Source: Paraburkholderia antibiotica (GTDB taxonomy: Bacteria; Pseudomonadota; Gammaproteobacteria; Burkholderiales; Burkholderiaceae). Taken from it: DNA of 64,000 bases. Below the pieces are notes generated by a model, which searched no databases, was not told the origin of the DNA, and was given only the letters and a program-made list of their open reading frames with translations. Location: NCBI RefSeq assembly GCF_012927125.1, contig NZ_JABBFZ010000014.1:148655-212654 (forward strand), read 5' to 3'. How positions within the stretch are numbered: position 1 is the first letter of the stretch; every line of letters begins with the position of its first letter. Positions 1-10,065 of this stretch are shown piece after piece. The position numbers were made by a program, and so were the translations under genes.

Positions 1-700
1 GATCGCGCAACGCGGTGTCGCCCTTGCGAATACCGTATGCGATGCCGCTGCCGAGAATCTTGTCGTCACGCACCGGCTGGCCGACAAACGCGTAGTCCTT
101 GCCTTCCGGCTTCGACAGAAAACCCGTTTGGCCGGCAGGCGCGAGCACCAGCGTGCCATCGAGACGACCTGCGGTCAGGTCCGTATAGACCTGGTTCTGA
201 TCCTGATACGGCAGCACGATCACGCCGAGCGGCTCCCAATGCACCTTCGCGAAGGTCTCCTGGATCGAGCCCTGCAACACGCCGACGCGCTTGCCCTTCA
301 ACGAGGCCGGGGTCGGCTGCAGTCCGCTGTCGCGACGCACGATCAACTGCGACGGCACGCGATAGACGACCGTCGTGAAATCGATCGCCTGGCGGCGCTG
401 TTCGGTCGCGTTCATCGCCGAATTGATCGCGTCGAACTTGCGGCCTTGCAGCGCGGGAATCAGGCCGTCGAACGAGGTCTCGACCCACTTGCAGGTCACG
501 TGCGCGGCCGCGCAGACTGCATTGCCGACGTCGATATCGAGCCCTTGCAGCTCGCCGTTCGACCCTTTCGATGCGAACGGCGGGTACTGCGCTTCGAGGC
601 CGAAACGCAGCGTCGAGGTATCGGCGGCGCTTGCGGAAAACGACGCGGTCAGCGACGCGCAGGCACAGGTCAGCGCCAACAGAGAATGGAGCAACTTCAT
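1..700 (-). CDS. Amino-acid ABC transporter periplasmic binding protein (3' end outside window)
   Basis: Family 3 solute-binding protein of the Lys/Arg/Orn/His type, which captures a polar amino acid in the periplasm for an ABC importer. About 233 residues are visible and the C-terminus lies beyond position 1. It starts with a basic n-region (MKLLHSLLAL) and a hydrophobic signal peptide ending near ASAADT. The typical family start RFGLEAQYPPF and the ligand-site segment GLDIDVGNAVC follow, then the hinge-region motif LKGKRVGVLQGS. A purine-rich Shine-Dalgarno (AGAGGGGA) precedes the ATG at 700. Permease and ATPase genes are not in the window, so the exact substrate is inferred only from family resemblance. 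Confidence 0.85.
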   Translation of the reverse strand, partial: MKLLHSLLALTCACASLTASFSASAADTSTLRFGLEAQYPPFASKGSNGELQGLDIDVGNAVCAAAHVTCKWVETSFDGLIPALQGRKFDAINSAMNATEQRRQAIDFTTVVYRVPSQLIVRRDSGLQPTPASLKGKRVGVLQGSIQETFAKVHWEPLGVIVLPYQDQNQVYTDLTAGRLDGTLVLAPAGQTGFLSKPEGKDYAFVGQPVRDDKILGSGIAYGIRKGDTALRD

Positions 701-869
701 CACGGGTCCCCTCTTTCTTCGAATGCTTCGATAACTTCCAGTGCGTCGCCGCGCGCGTTCATCTACCGATGAATCGCAACGCGACGATCATACTGCGTTC
801 AAAAATGCCGCCTTTCACGGCCCGTTTGCGAATCCTTGCGCGGGCCTCTCGCGGCGTTCGGCCGCGTGC

Positions 870-2024
870 TCAGATCTCGCACAAACGCCGCGCGCCTTCG
901 AGCAGCGTCGCGTCGTCCTTCGAGAAGCTCAGGCGGATCAGGCCGGAATCGGTGCCGTCGGTATAGAACGCCGACAGCGGAATCGTCGCGACGCGCGCAT
1001 CGCGAATCAGGCGCAGCACGAAATCGCTGTCGCTTTCGTCGGAGAAGCCGCGAAAACGCGCGAGCATAAAGAAACTGCCTTCGCTCGGCAACAGTTCGAA
1101 GCGCGATTCGCGCAGCGCATGCGCGAGCAGATCGCGCTTCTGCTGATAGAACGCGGACAGCCCGAGGTAGCTGTCGCGATTCGCGAGCGCATCGGCGAAC
1201 GCGTACTGCATCGGCGTGTCGGCGGAAAACACCATGAACTGATGGACCTTGCGGATCTCGTCCATCAGCGCGGCGGGCGCGAGGCAATAGCCGAGGCGCC
1301 AGCCAGTCACGTGATACGACTTACCGAACGACGACACGATCACGCTGCGCTCTGCCAGCTCGCGATGGCACGCCATGCTCTGATGTTTCGCGCCGTCGAA
1401 CACGACGTGCTCGTAGACCTCGTCGGACAGAATCACGATGTCGGTGTTGCGCGTCAGCGCCTTCAGCCGCTCGATATCGGCTTCGCTGAACACGGTCGCG
1501 GTCGGATTGTGCGGCGTGTTCACGATGATCATGCGCGTCTTCGGCGTGATCGCGGCGGCCACTTCGTCCCAGTTCACGCGGAAATCGTTCAACGACAGTT
1601 TGATCGCGACCGGCGTCGCGCCTTGCAGACGCACGATCGGGCCATAGCTGTCGAACGACGGCTCGAAGTAGATCACTTCGTCGCCGGGATGCACGAGTGC
1701 GCTGATCGTCGAATAGAGACCTTCGCTCGCGCTCGCGATCACGGTCACTTCGCTGGCCGGGTCGTAGCGCACGCCGTACAGCGTTTCGACTTTGTCGGCG
1801 AGCGCTTCGCGTAGCGCCATGATGCCGGCCATCGGCGCGTACTGGTTGTGACCGTCGCGCATCGCCTGGGCGACACCGTCGACGAGCTTGGCGTCCGGCG
1901 CGAAATTCGGCGCACCCTGCGACAGGTTCAACGCATCGTGCTGCGCGGCCAGTTGGCCGATCACGGTAAAAATGGTGGTGCCGACATCCGGCAACTTCGA
2001 GCGGGCTTGCATGGCGCTCTGCAT
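870..2024 (-). CDS. PLP-dependent aminotransferase, methionine/KAT-like (YbdL type)
   Basis: Class I/II fold-type I aminotransferase of 384 aa, the usual length. The conserved N-terminal NLSQGAPNF, the substrate/PLP segment NTPHNPTA and the PLP-lysine region SSFGKSYHVTGWRLGY are visible (the Lys in SFGKS binds PLP), as is the C-terminal arginine motif LIRLSFSK. The closest characterised group as I recognise it is methionine or kynurenine aminotransferase (YbdL/KAT-like), so it probably transaminates methionine or aromatic amino acids, for example in methionine salvage. Start at 2024 is supported by GGAGA about 8 nt upstream. It is transcribed alone; the 480-nt gap upstream should hold its promoter. 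Confidence 0.85.
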   Translation of the reverse strand: MQSAMQARSKLPDVGTTIFTVIGQLAAQHDALNLSQGAPNFAPDAKLVDGVAQAMRDGHNQYAPMAGIMALREALADKVETLYGVRYDPASEVTVIASASEGLYSTISALVHPGDEVIYFEPSFDSYGPIVRLQGATPVAIKLSLNDFRVNWDEVAAAITPKTRMIIVNTPHNPTATVFSEADIERLKALTRNTDIVILSDEVYEHVVFDGAKHQSMACHRELAERSVIVSSFGKSYHVTGWRLGYCLAPAALMDEIRKVHQFMVFSADTPMQYAFADALANRDSYLGLSAFYQQKRDLLAHALRESRFELLPSEGSFFMLARFRGFSDESDSDFVLRLIRDARVATIPLSAFYTDGTDSGLIRLSFSKDDATLLEGARRLCEI

Positions 2025-2429
2025 AAGACTTTCTCCTTTCTTCAGCCCGCGCGGCCGCGCGTGCGGCGGCTATGGGGCGGTCCTTCCGGTGCAGTGATTA
2101 GGCATCAGCCAATTAATCGTCACAATCGAAACTTTGTCATGCGCGGCATGCGTTTTCTTCATGACTCGCGGGAATGTGCCGGGCGCGGCGTGGAGTTGGT
2201 GAAATCAGGATTTGCAGGGACGTGGCGGGCAGTCCAAGGCAGGCGGTAAACTTCACAGGTATGACGGAATGTGATGCCGGGTACGCTCCCGGTTCAAACG
2301 GTCGCGGCAGTCGAGCCACGGCGACGCCGAGAGATGCGAGGTTTGTGGCGCGATATCTCACCGCGTATCGCATCGAATGCACCGAACACCGCGCGGAAAA
2401 CGAGCTTGCAAGACAAAAATCGCGCGAAT

Positions 2430-2455
2430 GAAAACGGCCGCGAATGCGGCCGTTT
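2430..2455 (-). terminator. Rho-independent terminator of dbpA
   Basis: An 8-bp GC-rich stem (ACGGCCGC / GCGGCCGT, loop of 4 nt) is followed on the minus strand by TTTTCATT. It lies about 55 nt beyond the dbpA stop codon. Confidence 0.7.
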
Positions 2456-2508
2456 CATGAGTCGTCGGGCTTCTTTCTGATTCGACAGCCAGCCGTGGCC
2501 TCGCTGAA

Positions 2509-3906
<1,398 letters not shown>

Positions 3907-3929
3907 AGGATGGTCGGTAGAAATCGCGA

Positions 3930-4130
3930 TTACTCGGCCATCGGGCCCTGGTCGGGGCGGCCCGGCAGCTGCTCGTACAGCACCGCGCCGTCGTCGCCGT
4001 CGAAACGCTCGACGTAGTTGCGCGCGCCGCACATCGGGCAGCGGAACAGCAGCCCCTGACCTTCGTTCTTGATGACGACGTCGGATTGCTCCCACTGCGT
4101 GCCGCAGGACTGGTTTCTACAGGTGAACAC
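3930..4130 (-). CDS. Small zinc-ribbon protein
   Basis: A 66-residue protein with two Cys pairs, CRNQSC near residue 4 and CPMCG near residue 31, forming a predicted treble-clef or zinc-ribbon knuckle. The C-terminal half is acidic (RFDGDDGAVLYEQ). The start is GTG at 4130, preceded by TTGGAG at proper distance. It lies 23 nt upstream of dbpA on the same strand, so the two probably form a transcription unit and it may be an RNA- or ribosome-related accessory protein. That role is inference from position only; no function is recognisable from the sequence. Confidence 0.65.
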   Translation of the reverse strand: MFTCRNQSCGTQWEQSDVVIKNEGQGLLFRCPMCGARNYVERFDGDDGAVLYEQLPGRPDQGPMAE

Positions 4131-4286
4131 GTTGATTCTCCAACTGGATTTCTTTCGATGATCGATTGACCGGGCCGCACATCGGCCCGGCCATGCATGG
4201 GGTTATTGCTTCGCTGCTGCGTGCCAGGGCATTGCGATGCTGCTCGTTGCGGCGACTCACGACGACTCACGACGGCTCGCGCCGCC

Positions 4287-4718
4287 TCAGCCCAGATGCG
4301 TATGCCGCGGACGCGGCACGGCCACATCCCGGTCGGTCAGGCCGTGCACGATGCCGCAGTCTTCGACCTGATGCTCGCCGTGACATTGGTCGCGCAGCGT
4401 CGTCAATTGCGCTTTCAGTTGCTGCAGCTCTTCGATACGCGTGTCGACATGCGCGACGTGCTCGTCGATCAGCGCATGCATGCCGCCGCAGCCGTTCGCC
4501 GGCGCATCGGTCAGACGCAGCAACGCGCGGATTTCGTCGTGGGTCATGTCGAGCGCGCGGCAATTGCGGATAAAGCGCAGACGCTCGACGTGCTTCGCCG
4601 TGTAACTACGGTAATTGGCTTCGGTGCGCTCCGCCTCGGGCAGCAGGCGCTCTTTTTCGTAGAAACGGATGGTTTCCGTCGTGCAATGGGCGATTTTCGC
4701 CAGTTCGCCGATTTTCAT
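4287..4718 (-). CDS. cadR: Cd(II)/Pb(II)-responsive MerR-family regulator CadR
   Basis: MerR-type activator of 143 aa. The winged-helix domain is at residues 1-70 (MKIGELAKIAHCTTETIRFYE start, NYRSYTAKHVERL) and is followed by the dimerisation coiled coil. The metal site is visible as Cys in FIRNCRALDM, Cys in NGCGGMHALI and Cys in LRDQCHGEHQVEDCG, plus a His-containing tail (RPRHTHLG) typical of CadR/PbrR proteins. It is divergent from the P-type ATPase gene, and the shared spacer has a MerR-type promoter, so it most likely activates cadA on Cd, Pb or Zn exposure and represses itself. The start at 4718 is the canonical MKIGELAK. Confidence 0.9.
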   Translation of the reverse strand: MKIGELAKIAHCTTETIRFYEKERLLPEAERTEANYRSYTAKHVERLRFIRNCRALDMTHDEIRALLRLTDAPANGCGGMHALIDEHVAHVDTRIEELQQLKAQLTTLRDQCHGEHQVEDCGIVHGLTDRDVAVPRPRHTHLG

Positions 4719-4739
4719 GGACCTTTCCTCCACACGGCC

Positions 4740-4770
4740 TTGACCTTGTAGTGGCTTCAAGGTGTTTACT
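4740..4770 (+). promoter_or_regulatory. CadR operator within the cadA promoter
   Basis: A -35 TTGACC (4740-4745) and a -10-like TTTACT (4765-4770) are separated by 19 bp, the overlong spacer characteristic of MerR-family promoters. Between them lies an inverted repeat ACCTT (4743-4747) and AAGGT (4759-4763) with an 11-nt core, the expected CadR site. Confidence 0.8.
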
Positions 4771-4799
4771 AGACCACAAATCGCACGAGGAAGCCACCC

Positions 4800-7325
4800 A
4801 TGCCTGAAACCAACCACCTTGCCACCACTCGCCCGGAATTGGGCGAAGCCTTGCCGCACGGAGCTCACGGGGAAGTTGGCGCGCAGCCCGGCCACCCGCG
4901 CGATCACGGGGCGGAAGGCTGCTGCGGACATCGCGAGCACGCGCATGCCGATGACGAGCATGCGCACGCTCAAAGCGCGACTGAAGACGGCGGCGAACGG
5001 CGCGAAGAGCATCGCCACCACCGTCAAGACGCCTGCGAAGCGGGTCACGATCACGCTGACGGGCACGACCACGAACATGACCACGGCCACGCGTCGGCCT
5101 CCGCTCATGACCACGCCGACGGCGCCTGCTGCGCCCCCGCCGCGTTCGCACCGACGTCGCTGCGCCTGCCGCCTTCCGAAGCCGTCGGCGACGATCTGCG
5201 CACCGCGATCCGCATCCTGCAGATGGACTGCCCGACCGAAGAAGCGCTGATCCGCAAGAAACTCGGCCGCATGCCGGCCGTGCGCAGCCTGGACTTCAAC
5301 CTGATGCAGCGCGTGCTGACCGTCGTGCACGCGCCCGATGCGCTCGACACCGTCCTCGCCGCACTGCGTTCGCTCGACTTCACGCCCGAACTGGCCAGCA
5401 ATACGGGTGGCGAAAGCGGGAACGGGGCGAACGCCGGCGCCGCGTCGCACGCGGCCGCCAGCGCCACGCGCAAGCCTTGGTGGCCGCTGATCCTCGCCGG
5501 CGTCATCGCGGCGGCCTCAGAGGCCGCTAGCTGGCTCGGCGCGCCCATCTGGATGGTGGCGGGTCTCGCGATCGTCGCGATCGCCTCCTGCGGTCTCACG
5601 ACGTATCGCAAGGGTTGGCTCGCGCTGCGCAACGGCAACCTGAACATCAACGCGCTGATGAGCATCGCGGTGACCGGCGCGGCGCTGCTCGGCCAGTGGC
5701 CCGAAGCTGCAATGGTGATGGTGCTGTTCACGATCGCCGAGCTGATCGAGGCACGCTCGCTCGATCGCGCGCGCAATGCGATCGAGGGGTTGATGCGGCT
5801 CACGCCGGAAGAAGCGAGCGTGCAGCAACCTGACGGCGCGTGGCAGTCCGTGCGCGTCGACGCGATCGCGCCCGGCGCGCTGGTGCGCGTGAAGCCGGGC
5901 GAGCGGATCGCGCTCGATGGAGAACTCGTCGCGGGACGCTCGAGCGTCGATCAGGCGCCGATCACCGGCGAAAGCCTGCCCATCGATAAGACCGTCGGCG
6001 ATACGGTGTTCGCCGGCACGATCAACCAGAGCGGCTCGTTCGACTATCGCGTGACGGCTGCGGCCGGCAACACGACGCTCGCGCGCATCATCCATGCGGT
6101 CGAGGAAGCGCAGGGCACGAAAGCGCCGACGCAGCGCTTCGTCGATACCTTCGCACGCGTTTATACGCCGATCGTGTTCGCGATCGCGCTGGCTGTTGCG
6201 CTGGTGCCGCCGCTGCTGTTCGGTGGCGCGTGGCATGCGTGGGTCTACAAGGCGCTGGTGCTGCTGGTGATCGCGTGTCCGTGCGCGCTGGTGATCTCGA
6301 CGCCGGTGACGATCGTCAGCGGACTCGCGGCCGCGGCGCGCAAGGGGATTCTGATCAAGGGGGGCGTGTACCTCGAACAGGGGCGCAAGCTGAGCCGGCT
6401 CGCACTCGATAAGACCGGGACGATTACGCATGGCAAGCCGGTGCTGACGGGGTTTGAGGTGTTGGGCGACGAAGCCGACACCGTCCACTACCGCACGCTC
6501 GCGGCAAGTCTCGCGGGCCGCTCGGATCATCCTGTCTCGATGGCGATTGCCGCAGCCCCTGACGTTGGCGACATTAAGCATCTACACGTCGACGCCTTCG
6601 AAGCGCTCGCCGGACGCGGCGTGCGCGGCGACATCGACGGCGTGACGTACTGGCTCGGCAATCATCGCCTGATCGAAGAGCTGGGCCGCTGCTCGCCGCA
6701 ACTCGAAGCGCGTCTCGACGCGCTCGAACAGCAGGGCAAAACCGTCGTCATGCTCGCCGACGCGCAGCGCGTGCTCGCGCTGTTCGCGGTCGCCGACACG
6801 GTGAAGGACACGAGCCGCGACGCCGTCGCCGAATTGCGGCGGCTCGGCGTCGGCACCGCGATGCTCACCGGCGACAACCGCCACACCGCCGCGGCGATCG
6901 CGCAGCAGGTCGGCGTCGATGAAGCACGCGGCGATCAGTTGCCCGAGGACAAACTCGACGCGGTCGCGCAGTGGTCGGCCGCCGGCGCGACCGTCGGCAT
7001 GGTCGGCGATGGCATCAACGATGCCCCAGCGCTCGCGCGCGCCGACATCGGCTTCGCGATGGGCGCGATGGGCACCGACACCGCGATCGAAACCGCCGAC
7101 GTCGCGCTGATGGACGACGACCTGCGCAAGATCCCGGCGTTTATCCGCCTGTCGAAGGCAACGCATGCGGTGCTCGTGCAGAACATCGCGCTCGCGCTCG
7201 GCATCAAGAGCGTGTTTCTCGTGCTGACGTTGATGGGCTTTGGCACGATGTGGATGGCAGTGTTCGCCGATGTCGGCGCAAGTTTGCTGGTGGTGGGGAA
7301 TGGGTTGAGGTTGTTGCGGAAGTGA
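4800..7325 (+). CDS. cadA: Heavy-metal translocating P1B-type ATPase (CadA/ZntA)
   Basis: Inner-membrane ATPase of 841 aa exporting Cd2+, Zn2+ or Pb2+. The first ~115 residues are unusually rich in His, Asp and Glu and also have CC pairs (GCCGH, ACCAP), probably a metal-buffering tail. A ferredoxin-like metal-binding domain follows, but its usual CxxC is replaced by MDCPTEE, as in ZntA-like CxxEE domains. Core motifs: ITGESLPIDK (actuator), IACPCALVIS (transmembrane CPC ion site), DKTGTITHG (phosphorylated Asp), SDHPVS (HP motif), MLTGDNRHT and VGDGINDAPALA. About eight membrane segments are apparent. It is driven by the CadR promoter immediately upstream; AGGAAG precedes the ATG. Confidence 0.93.
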   Translation: MPETNHLATTRPELGEALPHGAHGEVGAQPGHPRDHGAEGCCGHREHAHADDEHAHAQSATEDGGERREEHRHHRQDACEAGHDHADGHDHEHDHGHASASAHDHADGACCAPAAFAPTSLRLPPSEAVGDDLRTAIRILQMDCPTEEALIRKKLGRMPAVRSLDFNLMQRVLTVVHAPDALDTVLAALRSLDFTPELASNTGGESGNGANAGAASHAAASATRKPWWPLILAGVIAAASEAASWLGAPIWMVAGLAIVAIASCGLTTYRKGWLALRNGNLNINALMSIAVTGAALLGQWPEAAMVMVLFTIAELIEARSLDRARNAIEGLMRLTPEEASVQQPDGAWQSVRVDAIAPGALVRVKPGERIALDGELVAGRSSVDQAPITGESLPIDKTVGDTVFAGTINQSGSFDYRVTAAAGNTTLARIIHAVEEAQGTKAPTQRFVDTFARVYTPIVFAIALAVALVPPLLFGGAWHAWVYKALVLLVIACPCALVISTPVTIVSGLAAAARKGILIKGGVYLEQGRKLSRLALDKTGTITHGKPVLTGFEVLGDEADTVHYRTLAASLAGRSDHPVSMAIAAAPDVGDIKHLHVDAFEALAGRGVRGDIDGVTYWLGNHRLIEELGRCSPQLEARLDALEQQGKTVVMLADAQRVLALFAVADTVKDTSRDAVAELRRLGVGTAMLTGDNRHTAAAIAQQVGVDEARGDQLPEDKLDAVAQWSAAGATVGMVGDGINDAPALARADIGFAMGAMGTDTAIETADVALMDDDLRKIPAFIRLSKATHAVLVQNIALALGIKSVFLVLTLMGFGTMWMAVFADVGASLLVVGNGLRLLRK

Positions 7326-7438
7326 GCACGCTGGGTTGGGGGGCTTGCCGTGCGGCGTATACCGCTACCGCTCGCACACGGTAACGAACGATGCCCGGCT
7401 GATCGCACGCCAGCTTCGCCGCGCGTTAACTCTCCGGC

Positions 7439-8254
7439 TTAGCCCGCCGTTGAATCTGAATCCGCATCGCTGCTGACGGCTGGCATCGCTGGAGTGCTCG
7501 TCAGCAGCGCATCGCTATCGTCTTTCAAACCGACCCCGGTTAACCGAAGGGCACGTGCCTGCGTCAGCAGATAGTGCAGCTTGTGCGCGGCCTGCGGATA
7601 GTCGAGGCCTTCGGGACGCACGTTCGAAATGCAGTTGCGCTGCGCGTCGCTGCAACCCGTTTTCGGCGCGTACGTGATGTAGATGCCGAGACTATCCGGC
7701 GAACTCAAACCGGGCCGCTCGCCGATCAGCATCACGACGATCCTCGCGTTCAGCAATTCACCGATTTCGTCGCCAAGCGCGACGCGTGCCTGCCGCGCGA
7801 CTACCACCGGGCCAATGGTCCAATCCGTCAGCTTCGGATAGATCGCTTGCAGCAGCGGGACAGCCTGCTTCGATGCGGCGAATGCCGATAGGCCATCGGC
7901 GATCACGAACAGTACGTCGCTGGGTTGCGTGGGCGCATGCGCTTGCCTTTTTAGCAATGCCGCACGGCTTTCGTCCGACAAACGTCGCCCCAGATCAGGA
8001 CGCCTTAAATAATGCTCGCGATCCGGCGCCGCGCTGTGCACGTCGAGCGATTCGAATCCGTGCGCGCGCAATGCTTCGTGAAGTGCATTTGCATCGAGCG
8101 GCTGATGCACGGCGTCGCGCGCCTGCGCATGCGCGAGATTGAACGCGAGCAACGGCGCGGTCGGCAGACCGTTGCCCGCGCGGCCCAGCGCGATACGCGC
8201 CTGAGTGAACTGACGCAGCGCGTTCCACGGATCTTTATCGAGCGAATCGTTCAT
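7439..8254 (-). CDS. eutC: Ethanolamine ammonia-lyase small subunit
   Basis: Light subunit (271 aa) of adenosylcobalamin-dependent ethanolamine ammonia-lyase, which converts ethanolamine to acetaldehyde and ammonia. The conserved LFVIADGLSA, MLIGERPGLSSPDSLGIY and CISNVRPEGLDYPQAA blocks are present. I use the start MNDSLDKDPW (8254), which overlaps the eutB stop by 4 nt (ATGA), indicating translational coupling. The last ~25 residues are a low-complexity Ser/Asp/Ala tail. No carboxysome-like shell genes, reactivase (eutA) or aldehyde dehydrogenase are adjacent, so this is the simple, non-microcompartment form of the pathway. Confidence 0.93.
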   Translation of the reverse strand: MNDSLDKDPWNALRQFTQARIALGRAGNGLPTAPLLAFNLAHAQARDAVHQPLDANALHEALRAHGFESLDVHSAAPDREHYLRRPDLGRRLSDESRAALLKRQAHAPTQPSDVLFVIADGLSAFAASKQAVPLLQAIYPKLTDWTIGPVVVARQARVALGDEIGELLNARIVVMLIGERPGLSSPDSLGIYITYAPKTGCSDAQRNCISNVRPEGLDYPQAAHKLHYLLTQARALRLTGVGLKDDSDALLTSTPAMPAVSSDADSDSTAG

Positions 8255-9645
8255 GCGATGCCCATCCAGTCGCGTGCGCCTTCGAGCAGCGGTTGCCGCG
8301 CCGCTGTGCCGAGCAATGCGCCGCTGGAATCGATGATCTGCATCGACTCCAGCCACGCTTCGAACTCGGGCGCGCGCCGTAAGCCGAGCACCTCGCGCAC
8401 GTACAGCGCGTCATGAAACGACGTGCTCTGATAGTTGAGCATCACGTCGTCCGCGCCCGGTACGCCCATGATGAAATTGACGCCCGCGACGCCGAGCAGC
8501 GTCAGCAGATTGTCCATGTCGTCCTGATCCGCTTCGGCGTGATTCGTGTAGCAGATGTCGCAACCCATCGGCACGCCGAGCAGCTTGCCGCAGAAGTGAT
8601 CCTCGAGACCCGCGCGCGTGATCTGCTTGCCGTCGTACAGATACTCGGGGCCGATGAAGCCGACCACTGTGTTCACCAGAAACGGCTTGAACTTGCGTGC
8701 GACCGCATACGCGCGCGCCTCGCAGGTCTGCTGATCGACGCCGAAATGCGCATCGGCCGACAACGCGCTGCCCTGCCCCGTTTCGAAGTACATCAGATTG
8801 CTGCCGACGGTGCCACGTCGCAGCGACAGCCCAGCGTCGTACGCTTCCTGCAGCAACGCGAGCGAAATGCCGAAGCTCGCGTTGGCTTTCTCCGTGCCCG
8901 CGATCGACTGAAACACCAGATCGACGGGCGCGCCTTTTTCGATCGCGGCGATCGTGTTCGTCACATGCGTGAGCACGCACGATTGCGTCGGCACCTGATA
9001 GCGCTGGCGGAATTCGTCGATCATCAGCAGTAGCTTTGTGATCGCGGCGAGGTTGTCGCTGGCGGGATTGATGCCGATCATCGCGTCGCCGCAGCCGTAA
9101 AGCAGGCCGTCGAGCATCGACGCGGCGATGCCTTTGACGTCGTCGGTTGGGTGGTTCGGTTGCAGGCGGACCGACATGCGGCCCGGCAAACCGACCGTGT
9201 TGCGAAAACGCGTGACGACCGGGCGTTTACGCGCGACGGCGATCAGGTCCTGGTTGCGCATCAGCTTCGAGACTGCGGCGACCATTTCGGGTGTGAGGCC
9301 GTCGGTGATGCGTTCTAGTGTGGTTGTATCGGTCGTGCTGCTCAGCAGCCAGTTGCGGAAATCGCCGACCGTCAGATGCGAGATTTCGGCGAAGGCTTGC
9401 GGCGAGTGATCGTCGATGATCAGGCGGGTGACTTCGTCGGTCTCGTAGGGAATCAGCGGTTCATTCAGGAAGGTGCGCAGCGGGACCTGGGCCAACGCCA
9501 TCTGGGCGACGACCCGCTCTTCTTCGCTCGCTGCCGCGATGCCGGCGAGTTGATCGCCCGAGCGCTGCGGGCTCGCTTTGGCGAGCAGGGTCTTCAGGTC
9601 GGCGAAGCGGTACGTGCGACCGCCGATCGATTCGGTGTAGCTCAT
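8251..9645 (-). CDS. eutB: Ethanolamine ammonia-lyase large subunit
   Basis: Catalytic heavy subunit, 464 aa, close to the E. coli length (453). It is a TIM-barrel enzyme that binds ethanolamine and the corrin. Visible family blocks are GLPGRMSVRLQPNHPTDD, GDAMIGINPASDN, FQSIAGTEKANASFG, FETGQGSALSADAHFG and LGVPMGCDICYTNHAEAD. The start at 9645 (MSYTESIGGRTYRF) is the family-typical N-terminus. It is first gene of a two-gene operon with eutC; the 420-bp spacer upstream separates it from a divergent AraC-type regulator gene, which need not regulate it because that regulator carries a GyrI-like effector domain rather than an EutR architecture. Confidence 0.95.
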   Translation of the reverse strand: MSYTESIGGRTYRFADLKTLLAKASPQRSGDQLAGIAAASEEERVVAQMALAQVPLRTFLNEPLIPYETDEVTRLIIDDHSPQAFAEISHLTVGDFRNWLLSSTTDTTTLERITDGLTPEMVAAVSKLMRNQDLIAVARKRPVVTRFRNTVGLPGRMSVRLQPNHPTDDVKGIAASMLDGLLYGCGDAMIGINPASDNLAAITKLLLMIDEFRQRYQVPTQSCVLTHVTNTIAAIEKGAPVDLVFQSIAGTEKANASFGISLALLQEAYDAGLSLRRGTVGSNLMYFETGQGSALSADAHFGVDQQTCEARAYAVARKFKPFLVNTVVGFIGPEYLYDGKQITRAGLEDHFCGKLLGVPMGCDICYTNHAEADQDDMDNLLTLLGVAGVNFIMGVPGADDVMLNYQSTSFHDALYVREVLGLRRAPEFEAWLESMQIIDSSGALLGTAARQPLLEGARDWMGIA

Positions 9646-10065
9646 GTTTACGGCTCCATCGCTTCGCGCGAACGCGGGCGGGAAGGGAACAGCGGTTTAC
9701 ATGTTGCGTACTGCAGGTGGCGTGCGTCAAACGATAACGCCAAATCGACGCGGCGTCACGTTGCGGGGTTTTAGACTTCTCTGTGCTGTTTACCGATGCA
9801 CGGCTTAGGGATGCTGTTTTGTCGACGCTGATTTTCGACTCGCGACGTATACCGGCGCTGCTGTGCCCGCATTGGCCGCTTTTTGCCGCTCGCGTCGCGA
9901 TGTTTATCGACTCCACGAGATCAAGCGCGCGAAATGGTCAGCGGGCGCTTAACCTGCGTCACGAAGAGCCAGCGGGTTAACTCCGCAGAATTTGGTAAAC
10001 GGCGGCGACGCGCCGGCGTGATACCTTGTCCGCATCCTCTCGCGCCAATTTTCCGCGGTCCAGTC
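9646..10065. other. Divergent intergenic region eutB / AraC-type gene
   Basis: 420 bp without a supported gene. It must hold the two divergent promoters. Short TTAAC-containing motifs recur (near 9950 and 9976), but I see no convincing -35/-10 pair or palindrome. Confidence 0.4.

Noticed and set aside
741..1814. Long open frame on the plus strand opposite the aminotransferase gene
   Set aside because: It is fully antisense to a convincing conserved protein, has Arg/His-rich composition typical of GC-driven shadow frames and no ribosome site.
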